A stretch of 64,000 nt of DNA from Bog-473 sp963777485 (lineage in GTDB: Bacteria; Actinomycetota; Acidimicrobiia; Acidimicrobiales; RAAP-2), in the NCBI GenBank assembly GCA_963777485.1, contig CAVZQP010000002.1, positions 1 through 64,000 on the forward strand, in the 5' to 3' direction. Within the stretch, counting starts at the first letter, position 1. Every line of letters starts with the position of its first letter. Below the pieces are notes generated by a model. The model was not told the origin of the DNA and searched no databases. It worked only from the letters and a program-made list of their open reading frames with translations. Below are positions 9,292 to 16,940 of the stretch, piece by piece. A program made the translations under genes and the position numbers.

Positions 9292-9371
9292 CCGTACGGG
9301 CCATGCACGGGGGTTTGGCGCTCGGCTCAGTGGGAAAGGCGCGGGGGACCGGATCCGATGGGAGGCGCCTG

Positions 9372-9788
9372 ATGCTGTCCGACTTCAAGAAGTTCGTGCT
9401 GCGCGGCAACGTGGTCGACCTGGCCGTCGCCATCGTTGTCGGCACGGCGTTCACCGCCATGGTCGCGGCGTTCGTGAAGGACTTCATCACGCCACTCATC
9501 GCAGCGATCTTCGGGAAGAGCGACTTCTCGAACCTCTATTTCAAGTTCCACAACTCGAAGTTCTATTACGGCTCGTTCATCAACACCGTCGTCTCGTTCC
9601 TCATCATCGCGACGGTGGTCTTCTTCGCGGTCGTGCTGCCACTCAACGCATTGATGAAGCGCCTGAACATGGTGCCGAAGGAGGAGCCCGAGCCCGAGAC
9701 CCGCGAATGCCCCGAGTGCCTGAGCGAGATCCCCCTGGCGGCGCACAAGTGCGCGTATTGCACGTCGGAGGTGGCTTCGGCGGCCTGA
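9372..9788 (+). CDS. mscL: Large-conductance mechanosensitive channel MscL with C-terminal zinc ribbon
   Basis: 138 residues; ATG 9372 chosen for the GGAGG seven bases upstream. Residues 1-95 are the MscL channel: the N-terminal helix MLSDFKKFVLRGNVVDLAVA, TM1 with the tight pore packing (AVAIVVGTAFTAMVAAFVKD), an extracellular loop, and TM2 (VVSFLIIATVVFFAVVLPLN). Instead of ending in the usual cytoplasmic helix, the tail carries CPECLSEIPLAAHKCAYC, two CxxC pairs able to bind zinc. It opens under hypo-osmotic stress to release solutes. Neighbours give no functional link. Confidence 0.95.
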   Translation: MLSDFKKFVLRGNVVDLAVAIVVGTAFTAMVAAFVKDFITPLIAAIFGKSDFSNLYFKFHNSKFYYGSFINTVVSFLIIATVVFFAVVLPLNALMKRLNMVPKEEPEPETRECPECLSEIPLAAHKCAYCTSEVASAA

Positions 9789-9883
9789 CAACTCGCCGGC
9801 GGTGGCGGGTCGTGCGATTTCGGGTCAGAGTTTTCTTCGAAGCAAGGGCGCACGGGACACGGACGCCGACCATTCGCCCCTTG

Positions 9884-11101
9884 ATGAACACCGATCCCGG
9901 CTTGGGCCGCCTGGCACTCACCACAGCCGACGTCGCGGGGATGTCGAACGAGCAGCTCGCGGGAAATCTGGACGGCTTGTTCCAGCTCCGGTCGGCGGTC
10001 GACGGGCGGATCCTCGTCCTGCTGGGTGAAGCCGAGCGGCGGCAGGCCTTCCGGGACGATGGCGCGACCTCGGCTGAGAACTGGGCCGTCGAGAGGTTCA
10101 GCGTGGCCGTTCCGACGGCGAGGGCGCTCGTACGCGTCGCCGAGAAGGCCTGGGATCTGCCGCAGCTGACCGAGGCCCTGAAGGACGGCGAGATCACCTT
10201 CGACAAGCTGCGGGCGGTCGTTGACGTCGCGACCCCCGAGAACGACACTGAGCTGGTCGAGGCGGCGCGGGAACGATCGGTGCGCGAGCTGGCCGAGGTG
10301 GCTCGCTCGCATCGGGAAGCACCCGCCCCATCCCAGGCCGCACTGGATCACGACCGAAGGTCGCTGCGCTTCAACGACACCTTCCGCACGATGACTGTGC
10401 AGCTGCCGCCCGAGTCCTTTGCTGAGACTCGCAGCTGCATCGAGTCGATAGCCCGGGACGTCCCCTCGGACGGCGAGACGCCGTGGGACCAGCGCATGTG
10501 CGACGGGTTCATGGGTTTGGTCCGCTCGCAGTCCAGGGGCGCTGATAGGAGTGACGGCTCTATCAAGAGTCCCTACTTCGTCGTCGTGCACGTGCCCATC
10601 GCGGCGTTGGTCGACCCGTCCGGTGAGGGCTCAGACCTCGCTGGGGAGCTCGAGCGAGACGGCCTGCTCAACGTCGCTACCGTGCAGCAGATCGCCTGCG
10701 ACGCCACCGTCGCGTTGGCCGTCGACGATGAGGCTGGTCGGACCATGTACGAGGGGCGTAGCCGCCGTGATCCGAGCGGACCTCAACGCCGCGAGGTGCG
10801 GCGACGGGACCGACATTGCCGCTTCCCCGGCTGTGCGAACGTCACCTTCACGAACACCCATCACATCAAACGTTGGAAACCTGACCGCGGTCCGACTGAT
10901 ATCGACAATCTGTGTTTGTTGTGCGTCCATCATCACCATTTGGTGCACCAGGGCGACTGGATCATGTCCGGGAATGCCAACGAGGAACTCACTTTCGTAG
11001 GGCCGAGCGGACGCGTCATGACGTCGCGGCCGTCGCCGCTGTGGACCGCCGTGACGGGTCCGGCGGCACGCCGGGCGGTGGACCGCCGGAAGGCGGACTA
11101 A
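9884..11101 (+). CDS. DUF222 / HNH endonuclease domain protein
   Basis: 405 residues from ATG 9884; upstream in-frame codons would overlap mscL. The N-terminal two thirds match the actinobacterial DUF222 family (LGEAERRQAFRDDGATSAEN, KDGEITFDKLRAVVDVATP). The C-terminal HNH nuclease has RRRDRHCRFPGC, THHIKRWKPDRGPTDIDNL and CVHHHHLVH, i.e. the His-His-Ile metal site and zinc-binding cysteines. These multi-copy genes are widespread in actinobacteria and function is uncertain; some lie beside or inside mobile DNA. The stop overlaps that of convergent rlmB by 4 bp. Confidence 0.85.
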   Translation: MNTDPGLGRLALTTADVAGMSNEQLAGNLDGLFQLRSAVDGRILVLLGEAERRQAFRDDGATSAENWAVERFSVAVPTARALVRVAEKAWDLPQLTEALKDGEITFDKLRAVVDVATPENDTELVEAARERSVRELAEVARSHREAPAPSQAALDHDRRSLRFNDTFRTMTVQLPPESFAETRSCIESIARDVPSDGETPWDQRMCDGFMGLVRSQSRGADRSDGSIKSPYFVVVHVPIAALVDPSGEGSDLAGELERDGLLNVATVQQIACDATVALAVDDEAGRTMYEGRSRRDPSGPQRREVRRRDRHCRFPGCANVTFTNTHHIKRWKPDRGPTDIDNLCLLCVHHHHLVHQGDWIMSGNANEELTFVGPSGRVMTSRPSPLWTAVTGPAARRAVDRRKAD

Positions 11102-11985
11102 GAGCGAGTGGCGCGCTGGCGCGCCACCTCGAAACACGCCACCGCACCCGCCACGCCAACGTTGAGCGAGGGCAGCGCGCCGTGTTGGGGGATCGCAGCC
11201 AACGCATCGCAGCGGCGGCGGACGAGCGGCGCGAGGCCCTTCTCCTCGCTGCCGACGACGAGCGCGACGGGCCCATCGCCGAGGGGAAGTTCGTAGAGGG
11301 ACTGGTCGGCCTCGCCGGCCAGGCCGATCGACCACACACCGAGATCGCGGAGCTCTTGGAGGGCGGTCGGGATGCCGCCGACGACGGCGAAGGAGAGGTG
11401 CTCGATCGCCCCGGCGGCCGTCTTGGTGACGGTTGCCGAAAGACGGGCGGAGCGGTGGCGCGGGAGGACGACGCCCCCGACGCCGGCGCACTCGGCGCTG
11501 CGCAGGAGGGCGCCGAGGTTGCGGGGGTCGGTGATGCCGGCGGCGATGAGGAGGAACGGCGGGGTGCCGTCCTTGGCGGGGCGGGCCAGGTCCACGAGGG
11601 GGACCGGATCGAGCGGCCGGGCCAGCGCGACGACGCCTTGGGGCGCGTCGGTGCGGGCCTGTGAATCGAGACGGGCTCGGGGCACGGACTCGACGGGGAC
11701 GCGGCGCTGTACGGCGAGCTCCTCGATGCGGTCGAGCTGGGATGACGGGTCCTGGTCCTCGGCCATGAGGATGCGGCGGACGCTGCGGCGGTTGGCGACC
11801 AGGAGCTCGAGTACGGCGCGTCGACCTTCTACCTGGTCACCGCCCAGCTCACCGAGGGGCGGGCCGGACGACGTGCGGCGGCGGTCGTGACGTTGGGCCG
11901 TGCTGTTGTTGTTCCTGCCGCTACGACCGGATGTGGGGGCCGGGGCAGGGCGGCGACGGGCTCGGCGGCCGGGTGGTGGGCTCAT
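11098..11985 (-). CDS. rlmB: 23S rRNA/tRNA 2'-O-ribose methyltransferase, TrmH/RlmB family
   Basis: 295 residues; ATG at 11985 overlaps the ispF stop (ATGA). After an Arg/Pro-rich, probably disordered leader (residues 1-40), there is the substrate-binding domain (GRRAVLELLVANRRSVRRIL) and a SpoU knot methyltransferase domain with the three motifs DPRNLGALLRSAECAGVGGV, VVGSEEKGLAPLVRRRCD and IPQHGALPSLNVGVAGAV. It methylates a ribose 2'-OH, in RlmB at G2251 of 23S rRNA. In Mycobacterium cysS lies between ispF and rlmB; here it is absent and the genes touch. Confidence 0.9.
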   Translation of the reverse strand: MSPPPGRRARRRPAPAPTSGRSGRNNNSTAQRHDRRRTSSGPPLGELGGDQVEGRRAVLELLVANRRSVRRILMAEDQDPSSQLDRIEELAVQRRVPVESVPRARLDSQARTDAPQGVVALARPLDPVPLVDLARPAKDGTPPFLLIAAGITDPRNLGALLRSAECAGVGGVVLPRHRSARLSATVTKTAAGAIEHLSFAVVGGIPTALQELRDLGVWSIGLAGEADQSLYELPLGDGPVALVVGSEEKGLAPLVRRRCDALAAIPQHGALPSLNVGVAGAVACFEVARQRATRS

Positions 11986-12452
11986 CGCTGCTCCATGAGG
12001 ACGATCGCCATGCAGGCGATGCCCTCGGCTCGCCCGAGTGCCCCGATGCCCTCGGCACGGGTCGCCTTGACTGAGACGGGTGCGTTCACCACCTGGCCGA
12101 GTTGTTCGACCATGGCTTCGGTGTGCGGGGCCAGACGGGGCGTGTCCGCGATGATCGTGCAGTCCGCGTTGACGACCTCCCATCCTTTGGCCGAGGCCAG
12201 TCGGACCACCTCTGTCAGCAGTGCGACGCTGTCGGCGCCCGCCCACTTGGGGTCGGTATCGGGAAAATGCCGGCCGAGATCGCCGAGGCCAACCGCACCG
12301 AGGATCGCATCGGCGAATGCGTGGCAGACGGCGTCGGCATCGCTGTGACCGGCGAGGCCGCGGGCGCCCTCGATCACGACGCCGCCGAGCACTAGAGGGC
12401 GGTGCGGGTCCTCGGAGAAACGGTGGACGTCGATACCCTGGCCGACGCGCAC
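11982..12452 (-). CDS. ispF: 2-C-methyl-D-erythritol 2,4-cyclodiphosphate synthase
   Basis: 156 residues from GTG 12452, chosen because AGGAGG lies 8 bp upstream and ispD stops at 12454. The metal-binding DVHRF and GHSDADAVCHAFADAILGA motifs and the C-terminal KATRAEGIGALGR signature are all present. It converts CDP-methylerythritol 2-phosphate to the cyclodiphosphate, the fifth step of the MEP isoprenoid pathway. It is directly coupled to ispD upstream and rlmB downstream. The pathway's product chain is used by the polyprenyl synthase at 19637. Confidence 0.96.
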   Translation of the reverse strand: MRVGQGIDVHRFSEDPHRPLVLGGVVIEGARGLAGHSDADAVCHAFADAILGAVGLGDLGRHFPDTDPKWAGADSVALLTEVVRLASAKGWEVVNADCTIIADTPRLAPHTEAMVEQLGQVVNAPVSVKATRAEGIGALGRAEGIACMAIVLMEQR

Positions 12453-12453
12453 G

Positions 12454-13122
12454 TCAGGCCTCCTGCGTAGCTGCAAGCAGCCGCTCTGCTACGACGAGGT
12501 CGTCAGGCGTCGTGATCTTGATGTTGTTCGGTCGGCCGGGGACGACACGCACCCTTCCGCCCGACGTCTCGACGAGCATGGCGTCGTCGGTGGCGACGGT
12601 GTCGGGGCTGTTCTCTGCCCGGACGTGCGCTGCACGCAACGCCTTGGCCTGGAAAGCCTGAGGTGTCTGCACGGAGACGAGCGTGGTGCGATCGAGGGTG
12701 TTCGTGACGTTCATCTGGCCGTCCACGACCTTGATGGTGTCACTCGGGGCCAGCCCGGGCACCGCCCCGACGACGCCGTCCTCGTGCAGCGCCTCCAGCA
12801 CTGCGGAGAACAGGGCGGCCGGCGCCAGCGGGCGCGCCGCGTCGTGCACCACGATGACGTCGGCGTCGGTCGGCACGGCTTCGAGGCCGCAACGGACCGA
12901 CTCGGCGCGGGAGGCACCGCCCGTGACGACGGCGTCGGCGCCTGGCTCACGAGTGGGCTCTGCGTCGACTGGTATGACAAGGACGACGCCGTCGGAGACG
13001 GCGCGGCACGCGTCGACTGCCCACGACAACACCGGGCGGCCGCCCAGGGAGGAGAACTGCTTGCGCTCGCCAAATCGCTGGCCGGATCCGCCGGCGACGA
13101 CGATCGACCACACCCGTGCCAC
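12454..13122 (-). CDS. ispD: 2-C-methyl-D-erythritol 4-phosphate cytidylyltransferase
   Basis: 222 residues. The nucleotide-binding loop VVAGGSGQRFGERKQF, the VHDAARPL motif and the C-terminal NIKITTPDDL signature identify IspD, which adds CMP to MEP in the third step of the pathway. It precedes ispF by one base and follows carD by 20 bp, the gene order carD-ispD-ispF known in Mycobacterium. The ATG at 13122 gives the normal N-terminus. Confidence 0.96.
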   Translation of the reverse strand: MARVWSIVVAGGSGQRFGERKQFSSLGGRPVLSWAVDACRAVSDGVVLVIPVDAEPTREPGADAVVTGGASRAESVRCGLEAVPTDADVIVVHDAARPLAPAALFSAVLEALHEDGVVGAVPGLAPSDTIKVVDGQMNVTNTLDRTTLVSVQTPQAFQAKALRAAHVRAENSPDTVATDDAMLVETSGGRVRVVPGRPNNIKITTPDDLVVAERLLAATQEA

Positions 13123-13142
13123 GGTACGACCGGGCCGGGCGA

Positions 13143-13622
13143 TCAGGTCAGTGCGTCGTTCAGACGCTCTTCGGCGGTCTCCTCGTCCACATTGAGCGCA
13201 AAGGTCAGCTCAGAGACAAGGATCTGGCGGGCCCGCTGCAACATGCGCTTCTCGCCCGCCGAGAGGCCTTTGTCCTTGTCGCGGATGGACAGGTTCCGAA
13301 CCACTTCGGCCACCTGATAGATGTCTCCCGAACGGAGCTTCTCGGAGTGGTTCTTGTAGCGGCGGGACCAGTTCGTCGGCATGCGCGCTTCCTTCTTGCG
13401 CAGCACCGCGAAGACCTCCTCCACCTCCTCGTCATTGATGACCTCACGCAGCCCAACGCCCTCGGTGTTGTCGGCCGGGACGTTGAGGATCAGATCGCCA
13501 TAAGCGAGCCGCAGGACGAGGTACTCGCGCTTCTCGCCGAAAGCGACCTTGGTCTCGCGCTTTTCGATGACGGCAGCCCCGTGGTGGGGATAGACGACTT
13601 TGTCTCCGACCTTGAAGGACAC
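13143..13622 (-). CDS. carD: CarD-family RNA polymerase-binding transcription factor
   Basis: 159 residues from GTG 13622 (AAGGAG 11 bp upstream); the codons further upstream lack conservation. The N-terminal RNAP-interaction domain begins SFKVGDKVVYPHHGAAVIEK; the C-terminal helical DNA-binding domain includes the conserved NWSRRYKNHSEKLRSGDIYQ and KGLSAGEKRMLQRAR. CarD binds the RNAP beta subunit and stabilises open promoter complexes, especially at rRNA promoters. First gene of the carD-ispD-ispF-rlmB group. The AT-rich run TATTTTACCAGAT just upstream (about 13735-13750) may hold its promoter. Confidence 0.95.
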   Translation of the reverse strand: MSFKVGDKVVYPHHGAAVIEKRETKVAFGEKREYLVLRLAYGDLILNVPADNTEGVGLREVINDEEVEEVFAVLRKKEARMPTNWSRRYKNHSEKLRSGDIYQVAEVVRNLSIRDKDKGLSAGEKRMLQRARQILVSELTFALNVDEETAEERLNDALT

Positions 13623-13755
13623 AGGACTCAGGACTCCTTGAGTGGAACAGGTAGGCCCGCGCAGGCGCACGGACGTGCGGGCATTGCTGGAGAGAGATGG
13701 TCGGCACGGGCCCGATCCGTCCGACGACGGCCATCTATTTTACCAGATGCGCGGC

Positions 13756-14817
13756 CTATTCATAGCGCTCGAAAATACTGGCCTCGACGAGGCGGGCGAG
13801 GCCGTCACGGATGTGACGTGCCGTGGCGGCACCGATACCGTCGACCGATTCGAGCTCTGCGGCCGAGGCGGAGAGAATCTCGGGCAGGGAGCCGAATCGC
13901 TCGACCAGGCGAGTGATCAATGTCTCAGATATCTGCTGGGGCAGCCGGTGCAGCATCCGGTAGCCGTGTGGGGCGAGCGAGGTGTGCAGCTCATCGCTGG
14001 ACGAAGGCAAGTTGAGCGCGCCGACGACGCTGGGGAGGTCCATCAGGTCATCGGCCTCGAGCGCGCGCAGCCGGGCGATTCCCTTCTCGTCCGTGTAGTC
14101 CATCAGGACGAGGGTCAGGCTCTCGTCCACGCCGGCTGAGAGCTCGTCGGTCTGGAGGCGAATGAGCCGGCCGTCGGAGCCCAGCTCGACCAAGTGGCCC
14201 TCGATCTCCACGGCAATGCGGCGGACCATTTCGCCCGGCTGCAGGATGGCCACGACGTCGCGCACCGATACCGAGTCCTCCATTTCGAGCCTCGTGAGCG
14301 TGGAGAGAGCGTCGTCGTACCGGGAACGGAACCGCTGCAACGTCGACAGGGCCTGACTCGACCTGTCGATGAGCCACCCTGCCGTCTGCGTAGTGTGCTT
14401 TCGTTCATTGCGGTACACGGCGATGGTTGCCATCGCCTCCGACACTGCGACCACAGGGACGTCGATGGAGCGGGCGACGCGCTCGGCCGTGCGATGGCGT
14501 GTACCGGTCTCCGAGGTCGGGATGCTCGCCTTGGGAACGAGGTGCACGTTTGCCCGCGCAATCCGGGAGACGTCAGGCGCGAGGATGATGGCGCCGTCCA
14601 TCTTGGCCAGCTCGGACAGCCGTTGTGGGGTGTACTCGGCGTCGAGCAGAAAGCCACCGGTGCAGATCGAGAGCACCGCAGGGTTGTCGCCGATGATGAT
14701 CAGCGCGCCGTGCTTTGCCTGCAGGACCCGGTCGAGGCCCTCTCGCAGGGCGGTGCCCGGCGCGATGAGAGCCAGCGCGTCGTTCAGCGGCTGGATGCCG
14801 CCGGGACCGTCGACCAC
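13756..14817 (-). CDS. disA: DNA integrity scanning protein, diadenylate cyclase
   Basis: 353 residues. The N-terminal DAC domain contains DGAIILAPD and GTRHRTAERVARSIDVPVV, the catalytic DGA and RHR motifs that condense two ATP into c-di-AMP. A helical spine follows. The C-terminal helix-hairpin-helix domain (VDGIGAATARHIRDGLARL) binds branched DNA. The start overlaps radA by 34 bp, the conserved radA-disA arrangement; RadA regulates DisA cyclase activity in several bacteria. Intact. Confidence 0.96.
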   Translation of the reverse strand: MVDGPGGIQPLNDALALIAPGTALREGLDRVLQAKHGALIIIGDNPAVLSICTGGFLLDAEYTPQRLSELAKMDGAIILAPDVSRIARANVHLVPKASIPTSETGTRHRTAERVARSIDVPVVAVSEAMATIAVYRNERKHTTQTAGWLIDRSSQALSTLQRFRSRYDDALSTLTRLEMEDSVSVRDVVAILQPGEMVRRIAVEIEGHLVELGSDGRLIRLQTDELSAGVDESLTLVLMDYTDEKGIARLRALEADDLMDLPSVVGALNLPSSSDELHTSLAPHGYRMLHRLPQQISETLITRLVERFGSLPEILSASAAELESVDGIGAATARHIRDGLARLVEASIFERYE

Positions 14818-16241
14818 CCGGGCATCGTACCCGGCGCAGTCGGCGTTCCGGCCGGTCCAAACGCCGTGACCAGCGCTTCGGCGAGGGTGCGCACGCCGTG
14901 CACGGCCATATGCGGCGGGTTCTGGGCGGCCGCGTTGTCGGCAATCGACGCGGGCACGAGGGCGCGCCCGAACCCGCCTCGCCGCGTCTCTGCCAGACGC
15001 CGATCGGCCTCTGGCACCGTGCGCAGCTCACCCGCCAACCCCAGCTCACCAAAGGCAACGAGGTCAGGCGGCACGGGTGTTCCCTTGACGACGGATGCCA
15101 TGGCGAGCGCTACGGCGAGGTCGGCCGCGGGTTCGGTCACCGAGATGCCACCCACCGCGGCGACGAAGAATTCGGACGAGGCGGCGATGTCGACCTCGCC
15201 GCGGCATGCCAACAACGCCCGCAACAGGTTGGCCCGGGAGGGGTCCAGGCCGAGTGTGTGCGGCCTCCCCGACGCGCCGGCCGTACCTGGACCGAGAAGC
15301 GCCTGCACCTCGACGAGCAGCGGTCGACGTCCCTGCATGACAGGCACGACGACGCTGCCAGGAACCCCGGTCATCCGATCCCCCAGTAGGAGCGGCCCGG
15401 GGTCGGGGACGGCCCGCAGGCCGTCGTCTCGCATTTCGAAGATGCCAACCTCACCGGCCGGGCCGAACCGGTGTTTGACCGCCGTCAGCACCCGAAGCGA
15501 ATGGTGGCGGTCACCGTCGAAGGAAAGCACGGTGTCGACCAGGTGCTCGACCGCACGCGGACCAGCGGGATCGCCGTCCTTAGTGACGTGTCCGACCACG
15601 AGGAATGGCACGCCGCTTGCCTTCGCGAGACGCGTCAGGCGCTCGACACAGGCGCGCACCTGAGCCACGCTGCCGGCCGGCTGCGCCAACGCGGGATCGG
15701 TCACGGACTGGAGCGAGTCGACGACCACGAGAGCAGGGCGCCCGCGCTGGGTGGCGGCCTCGATCGCCTCGACGTCGTGACCTTCGAGAGCGAGCAGTTG
15801 TGCAGGCACCTGGCCCAGCCGTGAGGCGCGCCCACTCACTTGCGTCAGCGACTCCTCCGCCGATGCCAGCAGAACGTCGGAGCCGGCCGTGGCGAGCGAG
15901 GAGAGCACCTGGAAGAGCAGGGTCGACTTGCCGATACCGGGTGGCCCGAAAACCAGCGTCACCGAACCGGCGACCACGCCGCCACCGAGCACGCGATCGA
16001 GCTCGCCCACCCCGGTCGGAAGCGGGCGCGCCCCATCGGATGACACCTCACGGAGTGCGACGGCGACGGGCTGGGTTAACTGGTCGAATCGGGTGTTAGA
16101 CGGGCGAGCAGGCACTGCAGCCAAGGTGTTCCATTCGCCACACCCCGGACAGCGTCCGGTCCAGCGTGGCGAAGTGGCACCACATGCCTCGCATGCGAAC
16201 TCTGTGCGGGCGCGAGGGGACGTGGTCGGGGTCAGGACCAT
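14784..16241 (-). CDS. radA: DNA repair protein RadA
   Basis: 485 residues from ATG 16241; a GTG at 16268 is an alternative and neither has a strong ribosome site. Zinc finger CEACG...CPGCGEW (Cys 17, 20, 31, 34), Walker A GPPGIGKST (99-107), Walker B VVVDSLQSV, and a C-terminal Lon-like domain (LGLDPSRANLLRALL). The RadA signature KNRFG is here KHRFG (256-260), a substitution in a nearly invariant motif. RadA is a hexameric DnaB-like helicase that drives branch migration in recombination. Overlaps disA by 34 bp. Confidence 0.95.
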   Translation of the reverse strand: MVLTPTTSPRARTEFACEACGATSPRWTGRCPGCGEWNTLAAVPARPSNTRFDQLTQPVAVALREVSSDGARPLPTGVGELDRVLGGGVVAGSVTLVFGPPGIGKSTLLFQVLSSLATAGSDVLLASAEESLTQVSGRASRLGQVPAQLLALEGHDVEAIEAATQRGRPALVVVDSLQSVTDPALAQPAGSVAQVRACVERLTRLAKASGVPFLVVGHVTKDGDPAGPRAVEHLVDTVLSFDGDRHHSLRVLTAVKHRFGPAGEVGIFEMRDDGLRAVPDPGPLLLGDRMTGVPGSVVVPVMQGRRPLLVEVQALLGPGTAGASGRPHTLGLDPSRANLLRALLACRGEVDIAASSEFFVAAVGGISVTEPAADLAVALAMASVVKGTPVPPDLVAFGELGLAGELRTVPEADRRLAETRRGGFGRALVPASIADNAAAQNPPHMAVHGVRTLAEALVTAFGPAGTPTAPGTMPGWSTVPAASSR

Positions 16242-16386
16242 GAGGGAACGATATGGATCGGGTGTCACACGGCTTTGGGCAGCATCGAACTCGAGGTGAC
16301 AGGCTCAAGAGCGTGGACGCTCCGAGTGCCGAGGAGAGCGCCCGGCTGTCGGCCCATCACTTGGTCACCGCGGTCGTGCGCCTGCC

Positions 16387-16902
16387 ATGACCATCGTCCG
16401 CGTCGCAGCTCGACCCGAGGACGAGGTCGGGATCCTCGCGGCGGTGGATGCCGCGTTCTCCGACGCCACTCGCGACGCGAGCGAGGAGCTCGCCATCGTG
16501 CGCGGCACCTGGGCGGCGAAGGACGCCGACCAGCTCATCGAACTGGTCGCCGCCGACGACGACACGGTGGTCGCCCACGCGTTGGCCGCGCCCGGCAACA
16601 TCGACGATGTTCCTACGTCGGTAGCCGGAGTGGCACCCGTGTGCGTGGCGCCCTCGCATCAGCAGCGCGGCATCGGCACCGCCCTCATGGAGTCCCTCGT
16701 CTTCGCGGCAACGTCGCGTGGCTGGCCGCTGCTCGTCCTCCTGGGCGACCCCGCCTATTACTCGCGCTTTGGATTCGAACCGGCGGGGCCGCTCGGGCTC
16801 ACCTACGCGCCGGCCGGTGTCGGTTCTCCGCATTTCCAGGCGCGCCGGCTCGACCACTACGACGCGCGTCAGCGCGGCAGGTTCACCTACTGCTGGGAGT
16901 AG
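16387..16902 (+). CDS. GNAT-family N-acetyltransferase
   Basis: 171 residues. The acetyl-CoA-binding motif A is VAPSHQQRGIGTALMESLV, followed by LLVLLGDPAYYSRFGFEPAG, the Y-x-R-F-G-F pattern of the YhbS/putative acetyltransferase subgroup. The substrate is unknown. It stands alone on the plus strand between radA and clpC. Its start is convincing because conserved sequence (RVAARPEDEVGILAAVDAAF) begins within the first residues. Confidence 0.88.
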   Translation: MTIVRVAARPEDEVGILAAVDAAFSDATRDASEELAIVRGTWAAKDADQLIELVAADDDTVVAHALAAPGNIDDVPTSVAGVAPVCVAPSHQQRGIGTALMESLVFAATSRGWPLLVLLGDPAYYSRFGFEPAGPLGLTYAPAGVGSPHFQARRLDHYDARQRGRFTYCWE

Positions 16903-16940
16903 TCAGCCGCCCAGCCCCGAGGGGCACACGGCGACGGTGC

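Noticed and set aside
10631..11491. Minus-strand 286-codon frame across the DUF222-HNH and rlmB ends
   Set aside because: Overlaps two supported genes and has only Arg/Pro-rich shadow sequence.
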